A stretch of 6,985 nt of DNA from Pseudomonadota bacterium. GTDB lineage: Bacteria; Pseudomonadota; Alphaproteobacteria; Paracaedibacterales; CAITNM01. Position numbers and translations under genes: made by a program. This document shows positions 5,679 through 6,985 of the stretch, piece by piece; within the stretch, counting starts at the first letter, position 1, and each line of letters begins with the position of its first letter. The notes under the pieces were generated by a model. That model worked only from the letters and a program-made list of their open reading frames with translations. It ran no database searches and had not been told where the DNA came from. The stretch is taken from NCBI GenBank assembly GCA_026400695.1, contig JAPLON010000083.1:1-6985 (forward strand), given 5' to 3'.

Positions 5679-6783
5679 TAAGCCGCCAATTTCATTATAT
5701 ATACACTGGCCTTTTTGTTTATCAAAATGCCCGTACTGCGATTTTAACAGTCACGTACGTGAAAGCTACAGCGAACCTGATTGGCAAACTGCCCTACTTT
5801 TAGAATTAAATTCTGCCAAAGAACTTTTAGGACCACGTCAATTAAGTACTATATTTTTTGGTGGCGGCACACCTTCGTTAATGCAAGCCTCTACCGTAGA
5901 AAAAGTTATTAACGAGGCCACAAAACTTTTTGAAGCAGCAAACGATATTGAAATTACCTTAGAGGCCAATCCCAACAGTGTCGAGGTTACAAAATTTGAA
6001 AACCTAGCTAACGCAGGGGTTAACCGCATTTCAATAGGAGTGCAATCCTTACGGCAAGATCGCCTTCAAGAACTTGGAAGAAAACACAGTGTTAAAGAAG
6101 CGATTCAAGCTATAGAAACAGCAACCAAAATTTTCAAGCGCGCAAGTTTTGATTTAATTTATGCCACTCCAGGCCAAACTCTGGACCAGTGGTCTGAAGA
6201 ACTTAGTGAGGCACTCACTTTTACAACTGAACATTTGTCTTTATATCAACTAACTGTAGAGCCAAACACAACCTTTGAACGCTTACATAAGCGTGGTGAA
6301 TTAGTATTACCAGTAGATGATTTGGCAGCCGATATGTATGAATTAACCAACCAGATATGCACAACCAATGGCTTACATGCATACGAAGTTTCAAATTATG
6401 CAAAAGTTGGAGCTGAATGTAGGCATAATCTAAATTACTGGAGATATGGTGAATACATAGGTATTGGCCCAGGGGCCCATGGCAGATTGTTAATTAATGG
6501 AAAAAGATTGGCAACAAAGCAATACCTCACACCAGAACGCTGGCTACAAGAACCTAATAGGAATCAAGAATCTATTGAACTAACCGCCAAAGAACAGGAA
6601 CAAGAACGAATACTAATGGGCCTGCGCACCACAGAAGGCATTAGTTGGCAGCAGCCAATTACAACAAAAATTCATGACCTAATCAAAGGTGGTTTTTTGG
6701 TTTATGAAAACCACCAAATACGTGCCACCCCTCAAGGCCGTTTAGCATTACAGGCTGTATTACGCTATGGACTTATGGATTGA
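5671..6783 (+). CDS. hemW: radical SAM family heme chaperone HemW
   Basis: A 370-aa cytoplasmic protein of the HemN/HemW group, thought to bind heme and deliver it to heme enzymes rather than oxidise coproporphyrinogen. The radical SAM cluster motif is C16-x3-C20-x2-C23 followed by D24-F25. This C-D-F form is typical of HemW; true HemN has C-x-C with a fourth cysteine. Further motifs are 'FFGGGTPSL' (62-70), 'EANPNS' (98-103), 'NRISIGVQSL' (118-127), 'FDLIYATPGQT', and the heme-binding H-N-x-x-Y-W as H252-N253-L-N-Y256-W257, followed by 'GIGPGAHGR'. The C-terminal HemN_C-like helical region ends 'LALQAVLRYG'. The length suits the family, about 380 aa. The start is placed at ATG 5671 by the GGGA spacing and because family members begin a few residues before the 'LYIH' strand; a GTG at 5650 would add seven residues. 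It overlaps polA by 8 bp, so translational coupling is likely. Old annotations call such proteins 'oxygen-independent coproporphyrinogen oxidase'. Confidence 0.95.
   Translation: MADKPPISLYIHWPFCLSKCPYCDFNSHVRESYSEPDWQTALLLELNSAKELLGPRQLSTIFFGGGTPSLMQASTVEKVINEATKLFEAANDIEITLEANPNSVEVTKFENLANAGVNRISIGVQSLRQDRLQELGRKHSVKEAIQAIETATKIFKRASFDLIYATPGQTLDQWSEELSEALTFTTEHLSLYQLTVEPNTTFERLHKRGELVLPVDDLAADMYELTNQICTTNGLHAYEVSNYAKVGAECRHNLNYWRYGEYIGIGPGAHGRLLINGKRLATKQYLTPERWLQEPNRNQESIELTAKEQEQERILMGLRTTEGISWQQPITTKIHDLIKGGFLVYENHQIRATPQGRLALQAVLRYGLMD
6688..6715. repeat. perfect 9-bp inverted repeat inside the 3' end of hemW
   Basis: Arms GGTGGTTTT (6688-6696) and AAAACCACC (6707-6715) flank a 10-base loop within the codons for 'GGFLVYENHQ', 68 bases before the hemW stop. 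Five of the nine pairs are G-C, making it the strongest hairpin I noticed. No T-run follows, so it is not a classical terminator. It could affect mRNA stability or be a by-product of coding constraints. Confidence 0.4.
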
Positions 6784-6852
6784 CCAATTGATTAGCAAAA
6801 AATAACATAAAAGGTGCCACAGTAATATAGAGAAAGGAGGAGCTAACAGGGC
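6784..6852. other. intergenic region after hemW with orphan Shine-Dalgarno-like sequence
   Basis: No gene, RNA or intrinsic terminator is evident. AAAGGAGG (6833-6840) is a near-ideal Shine-Dalgarno core on the plus strand, but no ATG, GTG or TTG lies 5-12 bases after it. The nearest ATG (6859) is 18 bases away and opens a frame of only seven codons (MKNFLDR). The sequence therefore appears unused on this strand, unless a leader peptide or a frameshifted gene is involved. Confidence 0.4.
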
Positions 6853-6985
6853 CTACGCATGAAGAATTTTCTTGACAGATGAGGTGAGGTATTTGAAGGA
6901 CATAGCATTTTTGCGCATGAGCGATTTAATTGACTGTTCTGGCTTTTCTTTCAGCTTCACCAGGACTGCAAGCGCCCATTTACGC
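6853..6985 (-). CDS. possible C-terminal end of a minus-strand gene entering from the right edge
   Basis: On the minus strand a frame is open from the right edge to TAG (complement of 6853-6855). It gives 43 residues that begin RKWALAVLVKL and end 'SFKYLTSSVKKILHA'. The peptide is Lys- and Leu-rich with an amphipathic look typical of real helical protein ends, and would be convergent with hemW. By eye its third codon positions are richer in G/C than those of the neighbouring genes, which could mean a different origin such as a mobile element. The opposite strand also stays open here (from 6863), but its predicted peptide is Ser/Phe-rich and less protein-like. I do not recognise a family, and 43 codons without a stop can occur by chance. 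Confidence 0.35.
   Translation of the reverse strand, partial: RKWALAVLVKLKEKPEQSIKSLMRKNAMSFKYLTSSVKKILHA

Noticed and set aside
5483..5725. 80-codon minus-strand frame across the polA-hemW junction
   Set aside because: It is antisense to polA motif C and to the HemW cluster motif; both sense genes are unmistakable.
5671..6783. Annotation as HemN, oxygen-independent coproporphyrinogen III oxidase
   Set aside because: The cluster motif is C-x3-C-x2-C-D-F without the HemN fourth cysteine, and the HNxxYW heme motif is present, which marks HemW.
6831..6843. Complement resembling the CCTCCTTTCT end of 16S rRNA
   Set aside because: Only about ten bases match and no other 16S sequence surrounds them; it is simply the complement of a Shine-Dalgarno-like string.
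1..6985. CRISPR array, tRNA, rRNA, complete insertion sequence or toxin-antitoxin pair
   Set aside because: I saw no regularly spaced repeats, cloverleaf-like segments, rRNA stretches, transposase motifs with terminal repeats, or paired small genes of known toxin type.

Overview
The window reads as the chromosome of a low-GC Gram-negative bacterium, most likely an alphaproteobacterium. The proteins that look most lineage-specific are the lytic transglycosylase, whose W-P-W-T-x-N segment and 'SIDVGIMQIN..HHPNAF..L.EAFDP..N.AYGA.FL' block follow an alphaproteobacterial pattern, and the PolA N-terminus (VDGSGYIFRAFYALPPLT). The AT-rich coding and intergenic DNA would fit a host-associated lineage such as Rickettsiales or Holosporales, but I cannot fix the order from sequence alone.

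Layout. (1) Bases 1-465 hold the 3' part of a plus-strand alpha/beta hydrolase of the hormone-sensitive-lipase type, cut by the left edge. (2) Its stop overlaps tail-to-tail, by 4 bp, with a minus-strand pair: an uncharacterised exported 162-aa protein with four cysteines (1260-1748), followed 24 bp later by an exported SLT-type lytic transglycosylase (462-1235). (3) A 216-bp AT-rich divergent spacer (1749-1964) carries a good sigma70-like promoter facing right. (4) Bases 1965-2963 encode a patatin-like protein whose nucleophile-elbow serine appears to be replaced by cysteine. (5) Bases 3009-5678 encode a complete three-domain DNA polymerase I. Its stop overlaps the start of (6) hemW (5671-6783), the radical-SAM-fold heme chaperone. 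(7) The last 200 bases hold no confident gene. They contain an orphan Shine-Dalgarno-like AGGAGG and what may be the C-terminal end of a minus-strand gene entering from the right edge.

Functionally, polA and hemW are housekeeping genes, probably translated in a coupled way from one message. The minus-strand pair is a plausible periplasmic, cell-wall-acting unit. The patatin-like gene stands alone under its own promoter and may be read through into polA, since no strong terminator separates them. Most of the window is ordinary. The items most worth a second look are the cysteine-for-serine patatin homologue and the unassigned four-cysteine exported protein next to the transglycosylase.
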